This document shows positions 1 through 8,687 of a stretch of 64,000 nucleotides of DNA, one piece after another. How positions within the stretch are numbered: position 1 is the first letter of the stretch; the number at the start of each line of letters is the position of its first letter. The notes under the pieces are model-generated. The model saw nothing but the letters and a program-made list of their open reading frames with translations. It was not told the DNA's origin and made no database searches. A program made the translations under genes and the position numbers. The stretch comes from Tianweitania sediminis (GTDB lineage: Bacteria; Pseudomonadota; Alphaproteobacteria; Rhizobiales; Rhizobiaceae): the NCBI RefSeq assembly GCF_017813335.1, contig NZ_JAGIYY010000002.1:665151-729150 (forward strand). The letters are read 5' to 3'.

Positions 1-2
1 CG

Positions 3-158
3 GGCATGAAGCCGGCGATGTCGCTGCTGGCCTGGTGCGAACGTGGTGGTTCCGTTGTCATCGACAACAGCCTCCCACCTCGGGCGAGCACGCGCGTGGC
101 ATGCTGCGGCAACAAGGGGTGTAAGACCATGTGGAACGGGGCGCGAGACCAGCGCTGA
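3..158 (+). CDS. possible 3' end of an unidentified gene
   Basis: The frame is open from the left edge and stops with TGA at 156-158. The visible 51 codons include two cysteine pairs (ACCGNKGC) near the end, which might be a metal-binding knuckle. I recognise no family. No terminator follows. It may equally be a chance open frame in the porin's upstream region. Confidence 0.15.
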   Translation, partial: GMKPAMSLLAWCERGGSVVIDNSLPPRASTRVACCGNKGCKTMWNGARDQR

Positions 159-521
159 AATCAGCCAACATCAAAACCGGGTATCTGAGCTTCGTCGCCT
201 CGGCAAGCGTGACGAGGCACGAGGCGCTCCATGCATATAAGGATCCTGACCGGCTTCGCGCAACGATGCGTTAACTACGTCCGTACCGGCTTTCGTAAGC
301 TTAGGATTTGATTAAACTTTCCAAGCCTGTGTGACGATCCTGCAACGTCAATTTTTCGCCACATCTCCGCCCGGCAAACTTCACGATTGGAGTTTGGTTC
401 GGCCGCATTTGGTGCCGATTTTCTGACGGTGCGGCAGACACCCCGGGTCCTCCGCCGGTGATGCCAACAGATTGGAAAGGCTGACCTCCCATCGGCGCTT
501 TCTGAGTGAAGGAGTATGAAA
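159..521. other. intergenic region upstream of the porin gene
   Basis: About 360 bases without a supportable gene. Open frames here run antisense into the porin gene and look like shadows. AT-rich patches at 270-320 could hold the porin promoter, but I see no convincing -35/-10 pair. A clear ribosome binding site, GAAGGAG, lies at 508-514. Confidence 0.4.
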
Positions 522-1184
522 ATGCATTTGATCAACAAGTATGCGCGGCCTGCCGCAGCGCTCACCGGCCTGGCTGCTATCTTCGCCGCGTTTTCGGCGC
601 AGGCTGCTGACGTCGTCATGGAAGAGCCGCCAGCACCGGCCTTCATCGAGTCGATGCCGGTTGCTTCTTGGGCTGGTCCTTACGCCGGTGTTGCAGCTTC
701 CTACGGCTTCAACGGTCGCGCGAGCGGTTTGACGGGTCCTGATGTCGACACCGACGGCTTTGCTGGCTCCGGTTTCGCTGGTTACAACTGGCAGACGGGC
801 AGCTTCGTGTACGGCTTCGAAGGTGATGTCGGCTACAGCGGCGTCGAAGGTTCGGACGGCGGCAACAAGGTCGAAGGTGGCCTGAACGGCTCCATCCGCG
901 CTCGCATGGGCGTTGCAGCAACCGATCGCGTTTTGATCTACGGAACGGCCGGTGGTGCTGCTGAACGGACCGAAGTGTCCAATGCGTTCGGCTCGGACGA
1001 CAAGACCCTGCTCGGCTACACGGTCGGCGGCGGCGTTGATGCCAAGCTGACCGACCAGGTCTTCGGCCGCGTCGAATACCGCTACACCGACTACGGTTCG
1101 GAAACGTTCAACACGGGCGGCCTTGCCCAGAACGTCGACACCCGCGACCACAAGGTTTCGGTCGGCGTCGGCTTCAAGTTCTGA
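522..1184 (+). CDS. Omp25/RopB-like outer membrane beta-barrel protein
   Basis: A 220-residue exported protein. Residues 1-28 form a signal peptide ending FSAQA before ADVV. The rest is glycine- and aromatic-rich, with alternating strands typical of an eight-stranded barrel, and ends in phenylalanine (VGVGFKF), the usual outer-membrane insertion signature. The family (Omp25/Omp31, RopB) provides abundant surface porin-like proteins in Rhizobiales. An ATG at 516 sits only 1 base after the ribosome binding site GAAGGAG (508-514), while the ATG at 522 has a 7-base spacing, so 522 is chosen. A strong intrinsic terminator follows directly, suggesting a monocistronic transcript. Confidence 0.88.
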   Translation: MHLINKYARPAAALTGLAAIFAAFSAQAADVVMEEPPAPAFIESMPVASWAGPYAGVAASYGFNGRASGLTGPDVDTDGFAGSGFAGYNWQTGSFVYGFEGDVGYSGVEGSDGGNKVEGGLNGSIRARMGVAATDRVLIYGTAGGAAERTEVSNAFGSDDKTLLGYTVGGGVDAKLTDQVFGRVEYRYTDYGSETFNTGGLAQNVDTRDHKVSVGVGFKF

Positions 1185-1200
1185 GCCAAACTCGACGACG

Positions 1201-1231
1201 AAAAAAGCCGGGCTTCGCGCCCGGCTTTTTT
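1201..1231. terminator. bidirectional intrinsic terminator between porin and GST genes
   Basis: The stem GCCGGGC (1207-1213) pairs perfectly with GCCCGGC (1219-1225) across a TTCGC loop. Six A residues precede it and six T residues follow. It can stop the porin transcript on + and the convergent glutathione S-transferase transcript on -. Confidence 0.9.
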
Positions 1232-1240
1232 GTTGCGCGC

Positions 1241-1840
1241 TCAGGCCTTGGGCAGCAAAGCAGCGAGATCCGGAAACTTCTCATCGAACCGCTTGGCCCA
1301 GCGCACCAGCTTGCTGCGGCCGCGCTCCCATTTGCCTTCAAACCGCAGTGCGAGATAGGCAAGTGCCGCGCGGAAGGCGAGGTGCCCCGCATGCAGCTTC
1401 GCGGGCAGGTTGGGGGTTTGCGTCATAAGCAGATCAAGGCACTGTTCGGCCTTTCTCCATTGCCGGTCCAGCCAAGGCTGGTGAACGATTTCTTCTGGCC
1501 GCATGCGCCGCTCGTAGACATGCGCGAGAAGCACGTCGCAGAGACCGTCGCAAAGCGCTTCCAGCCGTTCCGCCTGCAGCCGCTTGGCCGAGTTGCGCGG
1601 AAACAAGGCACCCTTGTGTTCGCGATTCAGGTACTGGGTGATGACACGGCTGTCGTAGATGCCGTCGCCCTCATCAGTCACAAGCACCGGTATCTTGCCG
1701 AGCGGGTTGGCCTGCAGCAGCGAGTCGGGCGGGGCGTTCGTTTCCGTCAACTCGGACTCGAAGCTCAGGCCGACATAGGCAGCCGCCATCCGGACTTTCG
1801 CGCTGTAAGGGGATGCAGGGGAATAAAGGATCTTCGGCAT
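1241..1840 (-). CDS. glutathione S-transferase family protein
   Basis: A 199-residue cytosolic protein with an N-terminal thioredoxin-like fold (SPYSAKVRM near residue 10, the cis-proline loop NPLGKIPVL near 50, and the glutathione-contacting DSRVITQYL near 66) and a helical C-terminal domain. It is expected to conjugate or reduce small electrophiles with glutathione; the substrate is unknown. The frame is open further upstream, but ATG 1840 follows AGGAG at a 5-base spacing and matches the usual family N-terminus (MPKILYSPASPYS). It converges on the porin gene and shares its terminator. Confidence 0.88.
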   Translation of the reverse strand: MPKILYSPASPYSAKVRMAAAYVGLSFESELTETNAPPDSLLQANPLGKIPVLVTDEGDGIYDSRVITQYLNREHKGALFPRNSAKRLQAERLEALCDGLCDVLLAHVYERRMRPEEIVHQPWLDRQWRKAEQCLDLLMTQTPNLPAKLHAGHLAFRAALAYLALRFEGKWERGRSKLVRWAKRFDEKFPDLAALLPKA

Positions 1841-1863
1841 GAACGCTCCTGCGGCACGGGATG

Positions 1864-2568
1864 TTATTGGTAAGAAATGGGCTGTGGCATGGACGCTGCG
1901 CGCGTACAGCCCCGCGCGTCCACCTGCGGGCAACTGCGGAACTCCAGCGTGTCCCGCGAAAGGCAGATGCGGACTTCCCGGATAAGCCCGTCGTCGCACG
2001 AAACGGCCATGTCCTCGGCGCGCAGTCCGGGATTGGCTGCCATGAAACTCTGCTCAACCGCTGCGGGGGAAACCGGCTCCGTGCCTCCAGCCATCGCGGC
2101 CGGGATTGTCACGCGCTCGCGGGCCAATCGGGTCAAGGCAAAGTAGTCGCTTTGCGACAGGCCGGAGCATGTTCCGTGCTTGCGCCATTGGTGGCCAATC
2201 AACCCTGCGGAGGGCAGCAGGTCCCGATACTGCTTCACCAGACTGTCCGGCACCCGGTCCGATTCGCGGCTCGAACAGAATTCCGGATAGCCATCGTTGA
2301 ACTGCGGCCACAAGCCATGCACCACGAAGCCAAGCGGGTCTCGACGCCCGCACTGCTGGCGGTTGGCCGAAGCCCCCTCGGCCTGGCAATAGCTTGGCGA
2401 CCACGACAAGCTCAGGACGTAGAAGTCGAAGCCCTTCCCCTGAGGCAGGGCGCGATCCGTCGAGCCGGTCGTAATCGGTGTTGCATCAGACGAAGCGGTC
2501 GGTTGCGCCGGCTCGCAGGCAGCCAGCGTCGAAAGACCCAGAAAGAGCGCGAAAACGCGCCCGATCAC
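1864..2568 (-). CDS. ribonuclease T2 family lipoprotein
   Basis: A 234-residue protein of the RNase T2 family (endonucleolytic RNA cleavage through 2',3'-cyclic phosphates). Conserved blocks are FVVHGLWPQ (CAS I) and HQWRKHGTC (CAS II). The family's catalytic glutamate in CAS II (HEWxKHGTC) is glutamine here; both histidines and the lysine are kept. The N-terminus (IGRVFALFLGLSTLAAC) is a lipoprotein signal with lipobox LAAC, so the enzyme should be anchored on the periplasmic side. The GTG start at 2568 overlaps the upstream gene's TGA as GTGA, implying translational coupling. An ATG-led longer frame exists but would extend through the neighbouring gene. Confidence 0.85.
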   Translation of the reverse strand: MIGRVFALFLGLSTLAACEPAQPTASSDATPITTGSTDRALPQGKGFDFYVLSLSWSPSYCQAEGASANRQQCGRRDPLGFVVHGLWPQFNDGYPEFCSSRESDRVPDSLVKQYRDLLPSAGLIGHQWRKHGTCSGLSQSDYFALTRLARERVTIPAAMAGGTEPVSPAAVEQSFMAANPGLRAEDMAVSCDDGLIREVRICLSRDTLEFRSCPQVDARGCTRAASMPQPISYQ

Positions 2569-3014
2569 CGCAGAACGCGGCAAGCGCCGCTGTAGACATT
2601 CCAGCGGTCGAAGCCGTCGACGCAGAACTCGACATTGTAGCCGGTGCCCGCGAAGCCCATGCCTTCCTCGATGAGGTACCAGATGTTGCGCTGCATCCCG
2701 TCGGAAAGCTGGACAATACCGCCGCAATAAAGACGGGCAATCGGCCGCTCTTCAGGGATCGCCGGCAGCCAACGCCGCAAGGTGATATTCTGGAAGTCGA
2801 GGATTGCGACATTCGGCAGGTGCGGAACATGCGTCACCTGATACTGAAAATTCTTCTTGATGCGGCCGAGCACGCCGGGCGTGGAGCAGAATCCTGCGTC
2901 AGCGGGCGCAACTTGGAGAATGTAGTCCGCCGCGGTTGCCGCCGGAGCATGGAGGCTGCCGAGCAGCATCGCGGCTGCGACTGCGGACTTGCGGAAAAGA
3001 GTTCCAAGCGCCAT
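2565..3014 (-). CDS. secreted four-cysteine protein of unknown function
   Basis: A 149-residue protein with a signal peptide (hydrophobic stretch SAVAAAMLLGSLHAPA, cut near ATAA-DYIL). The mature part has four cysteines (GFCSTPG, LYCGG, EFCVDG, GACRVL), which suggests two disulfides in the periplasm. I do not recognise a named family. It overlaps the RNase T2 gene by 4 bases (GTGA), so both should be made together; a role as partner, inhibitor or folding aid of the RNase is possible but purely inferred. The ATG at 3014 was chosen because it gives a clean signal peptide and is preceded by GAGG. Confidence 0.65.
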   Translation of the reverse strand: MALGTLFRKSAVAAAMLLGSLHAPAATAADYILQVAPADAGFCSTPGVLGRIKKNFQYQVTHVPHLPNVAILDFQNITLRRWLPAIPEERPIARLYCGGIVQLSDGMQRNIWYLIEEGMGFAGTGYNVEFCVDGFDRWNVYSGACRVLR

Positions 3015-3107
3015 GGGTGCCTCGCGACGGATGTGCCTGTGTGCACGTTCTCTGAAGCACTTGCCCCGCGCCGGGGAGAAGGTCAAGGCGAGGCGACGCT
3101 TTGCGCG

Positions 3108-3974
3108 TCAGTCTGAGCCGGGACTGCGCTCGGCGGCGAGCCAGCGTGTCCCAGATGCCGCACCTCTTTCTTGCGCGAGCACGTGCTGAAGAGCAGGGAG
3201 AATTGTTGTGAGTTCGTCACGCAGCGTAAACGGCGGGTTGACGATCACCATGCCCGACCCGATCAGGCCTGCCTCGGCGGATGCAGCACGCACCGTGAGC
3301 CACGTGTCAAGGATCTTGGGGATTCCGAGTGCAGCCAACGAAGCGCGGTAAGCTTCCACAGCGGAAATGTCCTTGATGGGATACCAGAACGCGTAGATGC
3401 CGCCAGGCCAGCGCTTGTGCGCGGCCTGGAGGCCTCCAAGCATGCGGTCGAACTCGCCGGGTTGCTCGAAAGGCGGGTCAACAAGCACAAGCCCCCGCTT
3501 TTCCTTGGGCGGAAGATGCGCGCCCAGGGCAAGCCAGCCATCAAGCGCAATAACGCGGGTCTGGTGATCGCCGGCAAAGCGATGCGCCAGCGTTTCTGCG
3601 TCCTGCGGATGGAGTTCGATCAGGGACTGGCGATCCTGCTTGCGTAGAAGCTCGCGTGTGACCCGAGGCGAGCCGGGGTAGAAGCGAGTGTCGCCGCCGG
3701 AGTTCACCGCGCGCACTGCCGACAAGTAGGGCGAAAGCAGCGCTTCGGCTGGGGCGGGAAGCTTTGTTTGGAGCAGTCGCGCTATGCCATCCTGCCACTC
3801 ACCGGTGCGGCTCGCTTCGCTGGCGTGAAGGTCATAGATGCCGATACCCGCATGGGTGTCGATCACGCGAAAAGCTCCGTCCTTGCGTTTCAGGTACTCG
3901 ACCAGTCGCGCCAGAACTGCATGCTTGAAGACGTCGGCAAAATTCCCGGCGTGAAACGCGTGTCGGTAGTTCAT
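3108..3974 (-). CDS. rlmJ: 23S rRNA (adenine(2030)-N6)-methyltransferase RlmJ
   Basis: A 288-residue SAM-dependent N6-adenine methyltransferase. It begins with the hallmark MNYRHAFHAGNFADVFKH and has DPPF at residues 166-169, the catalytic tetrad of N6-adenine methyltransferases. In E. coli RlmJ (YhiR) modifies A2030 of 23S rRNA. Length matches the family (about 280). It diverges from the molybdopterin oxidoreductase, with roughly 70 bases between the two starts. Confidence 0.93.
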   Translation of the reverse strand: MNYRHAFHAGNFADVFKHAVLARLVEYLKRKDGAFRVIDTHAGIGIYDLHASEASRTGEWQDGIARLLQTKLPAPAEALLSPYLSAVRAVNSGGDTRFYPGSPRVTRELLRKQDRQSLIELHPQDAETLAHRFAGDHQTRVIALDGWLALGAHLPPKEKRGLVLVDPPFEQPGEFDRMLGGLQAAHKRWPGGIYAFWYPIKDISAVEAYRASLAALGIPKILDTWLTVRAASAEAGLIGSGMVIVNPPFTLRDELTTILPALQHVLAQERGAASGTRWLAAERSPGSD

Positions 3975-4042
3975 CGAATGTGTTCGGCTCTCGTTGCCCG
4001 ATCCTCTACACGGCGGCTGCGAGATCGGCTAGTTTGCCAGCC

Positions 4043-6193
4043 ATGAACATCCATTTCGAACCCCGCAAGGGCCACTCGGCCTGCCCCCATGACTGCCCGT
4101 CGACATGCGCGCTCGAGGTGGAGATCGTCAACGGCCGCATCGGCCGGGTTCATGGCGCAAAGGACAACAGCTACACGGCAGGCGTGATCTGCGCCAAGGT
4201 GGCGCGGTATGCCGAGCGCGTCCACCATCCCGAGCGCTTGTTGAAGCCCCTCGTTCGAGCGGGTGCGAAAGGCGAGGGATCGTGGAAGGAAGCGAGCTGG
4301 GACGCCGCGCTCGATCTGATCGCGGAGAAGTTTCTCGCTGCGGAAGCGCGCGAGGGCAGCGAAACGGTTTGGCCCTATTATTATGCGGGCACCATGGGCC
4401 TCGTTCAGCGCGACAGCATCAATCGCCTGCGACACGCCCGCAAATATTCGAACCAGTTCGATTCCTTCTGCACCAACATGGCCTGGACCGGTTGGGTAAT
4501 GGGCGCCGGCGCCTTGCGCGGCGTTGATCCGCGCGAAATGGCGAAAGCGGATTGCGTGGTGATCTGGGGCACCAACGCGGTGGTCACGCAGGTCAACGTG
4601 ATGACCCATGCCACGCGTGCTCGCAAGGAGCGCCGCGCCAAGATTGTCGCGATCGACGTCTACGACAATGCAACGGTCCGCCAAGCTGACTTAGGCCTGA
4701 TCTTGCGTCCGGGCACTGACGGGGCCCTGGCTTGCGCGGTGATGCATGTCCTGTTCCGCGATGGCTACGCCGATCGCGACTATCTCGCCCGCTACACGGA
4801 TGATCCAGCAGGGCTTGAAGCGCATCTGCAGACCCGCACACCGCAATGGGCTGCTGCGATTACGGGCCTGTCCGTCGAGAAGATCGAGGCGTTTGCTCAA
4901 CTGGTGGGTCAAACGAAGCGGACGTTCTTTCGGCTCGGTTATGGGTTCTCGCGCCAGCGCAATGGCGCGGTCAACATGCATGCCGCGCTTTGCATTCCGG
5001 CTGTCACCGGCGCGTGGCAGCATGAGGGTGGCGGGGCCTTCCACTCCAACTCGGGCATCTACAAGCTCGACACGCGAGGCATCCAGGGCGACGCCTTTGC
5101 CGATCCGGCCATCCGCCATCTCGACCAGTCGAAGATCGGCCGCATCCTTACGGGGGATCGCGAGGCTTTGTACAATGGCCCGGCCGTAACGGCGATGCTG
5201 ATCCAGAACACCAACCCGGCCAATGTCGCGCCTGAACAGCGCCTGATCCGGGAGGGCTTTCTGCGCGAGGATCTGTTTGTGGCGGTGCATGAGCATTTCA
5301 TGACCGACACGGCCAAGCTCGCTGATGTTGTTTTGCCAGCAACGATGTTTGTGGAACATGACGACATCTACAAGGGCGGCGGCCAGCAGCACATCACGCT
5401 AGGGCCGAAGCTGGTGGACCCGCCGGAAGGTCCCCGCACCAACCTCTTTGTCATTGAAGAACTGGCGAAGCGTCTCGGCGTCGCGCATCTGCCGGGTTTC
5501 GGCTTGGGCGAACGTCAGCACATCGACGCGATCCTTGCCCAACGGGGGCTCGGATCCTTCGCCGACCTGGAAGAGCAGCGTTTCGCCGACCTGCAGCCAC
5601 CCTTCGAAGAGGCACATTTTCTTCAGGGCTTCGGCCACCCCGACAAGCGCTTCCGCTTCCAGCCGGACTGGATGGGAACGCCGGCGCCAAACCGGCCGCC
5701 CACATCCATGGGCGTGCAGGGAGAGGCAACGCGCCTGCCGACCTATCCGGATCATGTTGATCTCATCGAAGGCGCGGACGAGGCGCATCCGTTCCGCCTG
5801 GCCACGTCACCCGCTCGATCCTTTCTGAACTCGACTTTCACCGAAACCGCCGGCTCCTTGAAACGGGAAACGAGGCCGGAACTGCTGCTTAACCCGCAGG
5901 ACGCCATGCTGCTTGATCTCAGTGACGGTGACGTCGCGGAGATCGGCAACCACCGCGGCGCCGTTGCGCTTCACGTCAAGCTCTTTGATGGCGTGCAAGG
6001 TGGCGTGCTCATTGCGGAAGGCATTTGGCCGAACTCCGCGCACCTCAACGGGGAAGGCATCAACACACTCACGGGAGCCGACGCCGTGGCGCCTTATGGC
6101 GGCGCAGCCTTCCACGACACGCGCGTGTGGCTGCGAAAGGTCGCGCTCGGAGCGGCACCAAAGACGACGCTTCCGGAACTCGTAACCGCCTAA
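4043..6193 (+). CDS. molybdopterin-dependent oxidoreductase
   Basis: A 716-residue member of the DMSO reductase/formate dehydrogenase family. Cysteines 14, 18, 22 and 50 (CPHDCPSTC, then C after 27 residues) are the N-terminal 4Fe-4S site, followed by molybdopterin domains and a C-terminal molydopterin dinucleotide-binding barrel. Cys143 (SFCTNMAW) lies where the Mo-ligating Sec/Cys/Ser sits in relatives (Sec140 in FdhF), so it is a candidate ligand. No Tat or Sec signal is present, so it should be cytoplasmic. No partner subunit lies nearby and the substrate is unknown. The ATG at 3980 would leave only 5 bases to divergent rlmJ, so 4043 is preferred. Its stop overlaps the convergent purN stop. 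Confidence 0.85.
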   Translation: MNIHFEPRKGHSACPHDCPSTCALEVEIVNGRIGRVHGAKDNSYTAGVICAKVARYAERVHHPERLLKPLVRAGAKGEGSWKEASWDAALDLIAEKFLAAEAREGSETVWPYYYAGTMGLVQRDSINRLRHARKYSNQFDSFCTNMAWTGWVMGAGALRGVDPREMAKADCVVIWGTNAVVTQVNVMTHATRARKERRAKIVAIDVYDNATVRQADLGLILRPGTDGALACAVMHVLFRDGYADRDYLARYTDDPAGLEAHLQTRTPQWAAAITGLSVEKIEAFAQLVGQTKRTFFRLGYGFSRQRNGAVNMHAALCIPAVTGAWQHEGGGAFHSNSGIYKLDTRGIQGDAFADPAIRHLDQSKIGRILTGDREALYNGPAVTAMLIQNTNPANVAPEQRLIREGFLREDLFVAVHEHFMTDTAKLADVVLPATMFVEHDDIYKGGGQQHITLGPKLVDPPEGPRTNLFVIEELAKRLGVAHLPGFGLGERQHIDAILAQRGLGSFADLEEQRFADLQPPFEEAHFLQGFGHPDKRFRFQPDWMGTPAPNRPPTSMGVQGEATRLPTYPDHVDLIEGADEAHPFRLATSPARSFLNSTFTETAGSLKRETRPELLLNPQDAMLLDLSDGDVAEIGNHRGAVALHVKLFDGVQGGVLIAEGIWPNSAHLNGEGINTLTGADAVAPYGGAAFHDTRVWLRKVALGAAPKTTLPELVTA

Positions 6194-6894
6194 GGGGTGG
6201 AGCGCGCCAGAGCTTCCAGATCTTCCATCGGGTCGTCCGGGAGCGGCGACAGCAAAGCCTGCTGCTCGGCAGCGCTTGTTTGGCTGAACTCGACGCGATC
6301 GCCTGCCATGCGCGCTCGTCCTTCGGCGACAAGGCGTAGCGCGAGCGGATAAAGCCGGTGTTCGATCTCCAGAACACGGGTCGCGAGGCTATCCGGCGTA
6401 TCACCGGCAAGCACGGGCACGGCGGCTTGCGCGATGATTGGACCGGAATCCATTTCGCTCGTCACGAAATGCACACTGCAGCCATGGAGGCGCACGCCCG
6501 CGGCCAAGGCCTGCTCGTGGGGGTGCAATCCCTTGAACAAGGGGAGGAGCGAGGGATGGATGTTGATCATTCGTCCGCTCCAGCGGTGAACGAACTCATC
6601 GCGCAACAGCCGCATGTAGCCGGCGAGGCAGATCAGGTCGACGCGGTGCTCCGTAAGCACCGCCTGCATGGCGTGGTCTTGTGCTTCCGCACCGGGATGA
6701 TCGGCTTTTGCGATCACGCGGGTGGGAATCCCGGCAGCTTTCGCGACGGCGAGCCCGCCCGCATCGGCCTTGTTGGAAACAACAACGGCGATGGTCGCCG
6801 GGAAGCGCGGATCCGCTGTGGCCTCGATCAGCGCCGCCATGTTTGAACCGCGACCTGAGATCAGGACGGCAACCCGTTTGCGTGCGCTGCTCAT
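6190..6894 (-). CDS. purN: phosphoribosylglycinamide formyltransferase PurN
   Basis: A 234-residue enzyme that transfers a formyl group from 10-formyl-THF to GAR, the third step of de novo purine synthesis. Visible are the phosphate loop [12 protein letters not shown] and the catalytic Asn-His of [13 protein letters not shown] and Asp of [11 protein letters not shown] 6894 overlaps the purM stop (ATGA), so the two are translationally coupled. The stop codon overlaps the convergent oxidoreductase stop within CTAA at 6190-6193. Confidence 0.95.
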   Translation of the reverse strand: MSSARKRVAVLISGRGSNMAALIEATADPRFPATIAVVVSNKADAGGLAVAKAAGIPTRVIAKADHPGAEAQDHAMQAVLTEHRVDLICLAGYMRLLRDEFVHRWSGRMINIHPSLLPLFKGLHPHEQALAAGVRLHGCSVHFVTSEMDSGPIIAQAAVPVLAGDTPDSLATRVLEIEHRLYPLALRLVAEGRARMAGDRVEFSQTSAAEQQALLSPLPDDPMEDLEALARSTP

Positions 6895-7955
6895 AGGCCG
6901 AGCGAACCGCGGTAAACCACCCGCTGGTCCCGCGCCGGCACGATGCGACCAATGGGAGTGACGGTTTCCCCAGCTTGTTGAAGCACTGCGGCAACCTGCG
7001 CGGCCTGTCCTGCCGCGACAACTGCGACCATGCCGATACCGCAGTTGAAGGTGCGCAGCATTTCGTGCTCCGCAACGCCACCTGTTTCCGCCAGCCAGGA
7101 AAACACGGGCGGGACGTCGATGCTTTCGAGATCGATGTCGGCGGACCATTCCGCCGGCAGCACGCGAGGAATGTTGTCGGGAAAGCCGCCGCCCGTGATG
7201 TGGGCCAGCGCCTTGATTCCATGCGTGTTACGGATGGCCTGGAGCAGCGACCGCACATAGATGCGCGTCGGCATCAGCAGGGCTTCGCCGAGCGTCGTCC
7301 CACCGTCGAAAGGTGCTGGATCCAAGTAAGACAGGCCGCTGCGCTCCACGATCTTGCGGACAAGCGAGAAGCCGTTGGAATGCACCCCGGACGAAGCGAG
7401 ACCGAGAATGATGTCACCATCGGAGATGTCGTCCGTGGGCAAAAGCGAACCGCGTTCGGCGGCTCCCACGGCGAAGCCGGCCAGATCATATTCGCCGCTG
7501 CGGTAAAGGCCGGGCATCTCGGCTGTTTCGCCACCGATCAGCGCGCAGTTCGCTTGGCGGCAGCCTTCCGCGATACCGGCAACGATGGCCGCTCCCTGGT
7601 CCGGCTCGAGCTTGCCGGTCGCGTAATAATCAAGAAAAAACAAAGGCTCGGCTGCCTGCACCACCAGGTCATTGACGCACATCGCAACAAGATCGATACC
7701 GACCGTGTCGTGCTTGCCGGCCTCGATGGCCACCATCAGCTTGGTGCCGACGCCGTCATTGGCCGCGACCAGGACCGGGTCGGTGAAGCCGGCGGCCTTC
7801 AAGTCGAACAAGCCACCAAACCCGCCGATCTCGCCGTCGGCGCCCGGGCGGCGCGTCGACCGCACGATCGGCTTGATCTTGTCGACAAGCGCATTCCCCG
7901 CATCGATGTCGACCCCGGCCTGAGCATAGGTGAGCCCGTCCTGTTCGCGCGCCAT
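6891..7955 (-). CDS. purM: phosphoribosylformylglycinamidine cyclo-ligase PurM
   Basis: A 354-residue AIR synthetase, which closes the imidazole ring (FGAM + ATP to AIR) in purine synthesis. Family marks are [17 protein letters not shown] at the start, [18 protein letters not shown] and [15 protein letters not shown] 7955 is chosen over an upstream frame extension because GGAG precedes it at 8 bases and the N-terminus then matches the family. First gene of a purM-purN operon, divergent from the phosphatidyltransferase gene. Confidence 0.95.
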   Translation of the reverse strand: MAREQDGLTYAQAGVDIDAGNALVDKIKPIVRSTRRPGADGEIGGFGGLFDLKAAGFTDPVLVAANDGVGTKLMVAIEAGKHDTVGIDLVAMCVNDLVVQAAEPLFFLDYYATGKLEPDQGAAIVAGIAEGCRQANCALIGGETAEMPGLYRSGEYDLAGFAVGAAERGSLLPTDDISDGDIILGLASSGVHSNGFSLVRKIVERSGLSYLDPAPFDGGTTLGEALLMPTRIYVRSLLQAIRNTHGIKALAHITGGGFPDNIPRVLPAEWSADIDLESIDVPPVFSWLAETGGVAEHEMLRTFNCGIGMVAVVAAGQAAQVAAVLQQAGETVTPIGRIVPARDQRVVYRGSLGL

Positions 7956-8129
7956 CGCCTGTTCTCCGAGTTCTGAGGTGGGTGCCGCGCTCTTCGCATG
8001 CACCGGCATGGGTCGCAAGCGCCGCATCAGTTCCTGCCAGATCCACCCACATGCTAAAGCGGTCGCACTGGTGAGTCACCGGTGAGAATGGATCATGTGA
8101 AAACGAAGGTGGAGGACAACAGGGAAACG

Positions 8130-8687
8130 ATGACGGTCGCCAATTTCATCACCCTGATCCGCTTCTTCCTTGTGCCCTGCGTGGTGCTGGCGATGATCAC
8201 CGGCCATATGGGGTGGGCCTTTGTCGGTTTCCTCGTTGCCGGCGTTTCAGACGGCGTCGACGGCTTCGTTGCCCGCCACTTCGATCAGCGGAGCGAACTC
8301 GGCGCTTACCTTGACCCTATTGCCGACAAGCTCCTGCTTGTTTGTGTGTTTCTTGTGCTCGGCTATCTCGGCGAATTGCCGCTCTGGTTCGTCGTGGCGG
8401 CCGTGTCGCGCGATGCCTTGATCGTGGGAGGCGTCATGCTGTCTACGGTGATGGGCAATCCCGTCGCCATGAAGCCGTTGTTTGTGTCCAAGGCGAACAC
8501 GACGTTTCAGATCCTTCTGGCGCTGGCAGTGCTGGCGGAGCTCGCTTCCGGCTGGCGAGGAGATTGGCTGCGGGACGCGCTGGTGATCGTGTCGGCGCTC
8601 TTGACGGTCGCTTCCGCGGCAGCCTATCTCGTGGGCTGGCTGAGGCATATGAGCGGCTATGGCGAACCCGAAAACTCCGACCGATAG
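8130..8687 (+). CDS. CDP-alcohol phosphatidyltransferase family protein (PgsA-like)
   Basis: A 185-residue integral membrane enzyme with about five membrane helices. The signature D-x2-DG-x2-AR-x8-G-x3-D-x3-D is complete in SDGVDGFVARHFDQRSELG followed by AYLDPIADK. It should transfer a phosphatidyl group from CDP-diacylglycerol to an alcohol, most likely glycerol-3-phosphate; the exact acceptor cannot be read from sequence. ATG 8130 gives the usual family start (MTVANFITLIRF); the frame is open to 8082. It overlaps the next gene by 29 bases. Confidence 0.85.
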   Translation: MTVANFITLIRFFLVPCVVLAMITGHMGWAFVGFLVAGVSDGVDGFVARHFDQRSELGAYLDPIADKLLLVCVFLVLGYLGELPLWFVVAAVSRDALIVGGVMLSTVMGNPVAMKPLFVSKANTTFQILLALAVLAELASGWRGDWLRDALVIVSALLTVASAAAYLVGWLRHMSGYGEPENSDR

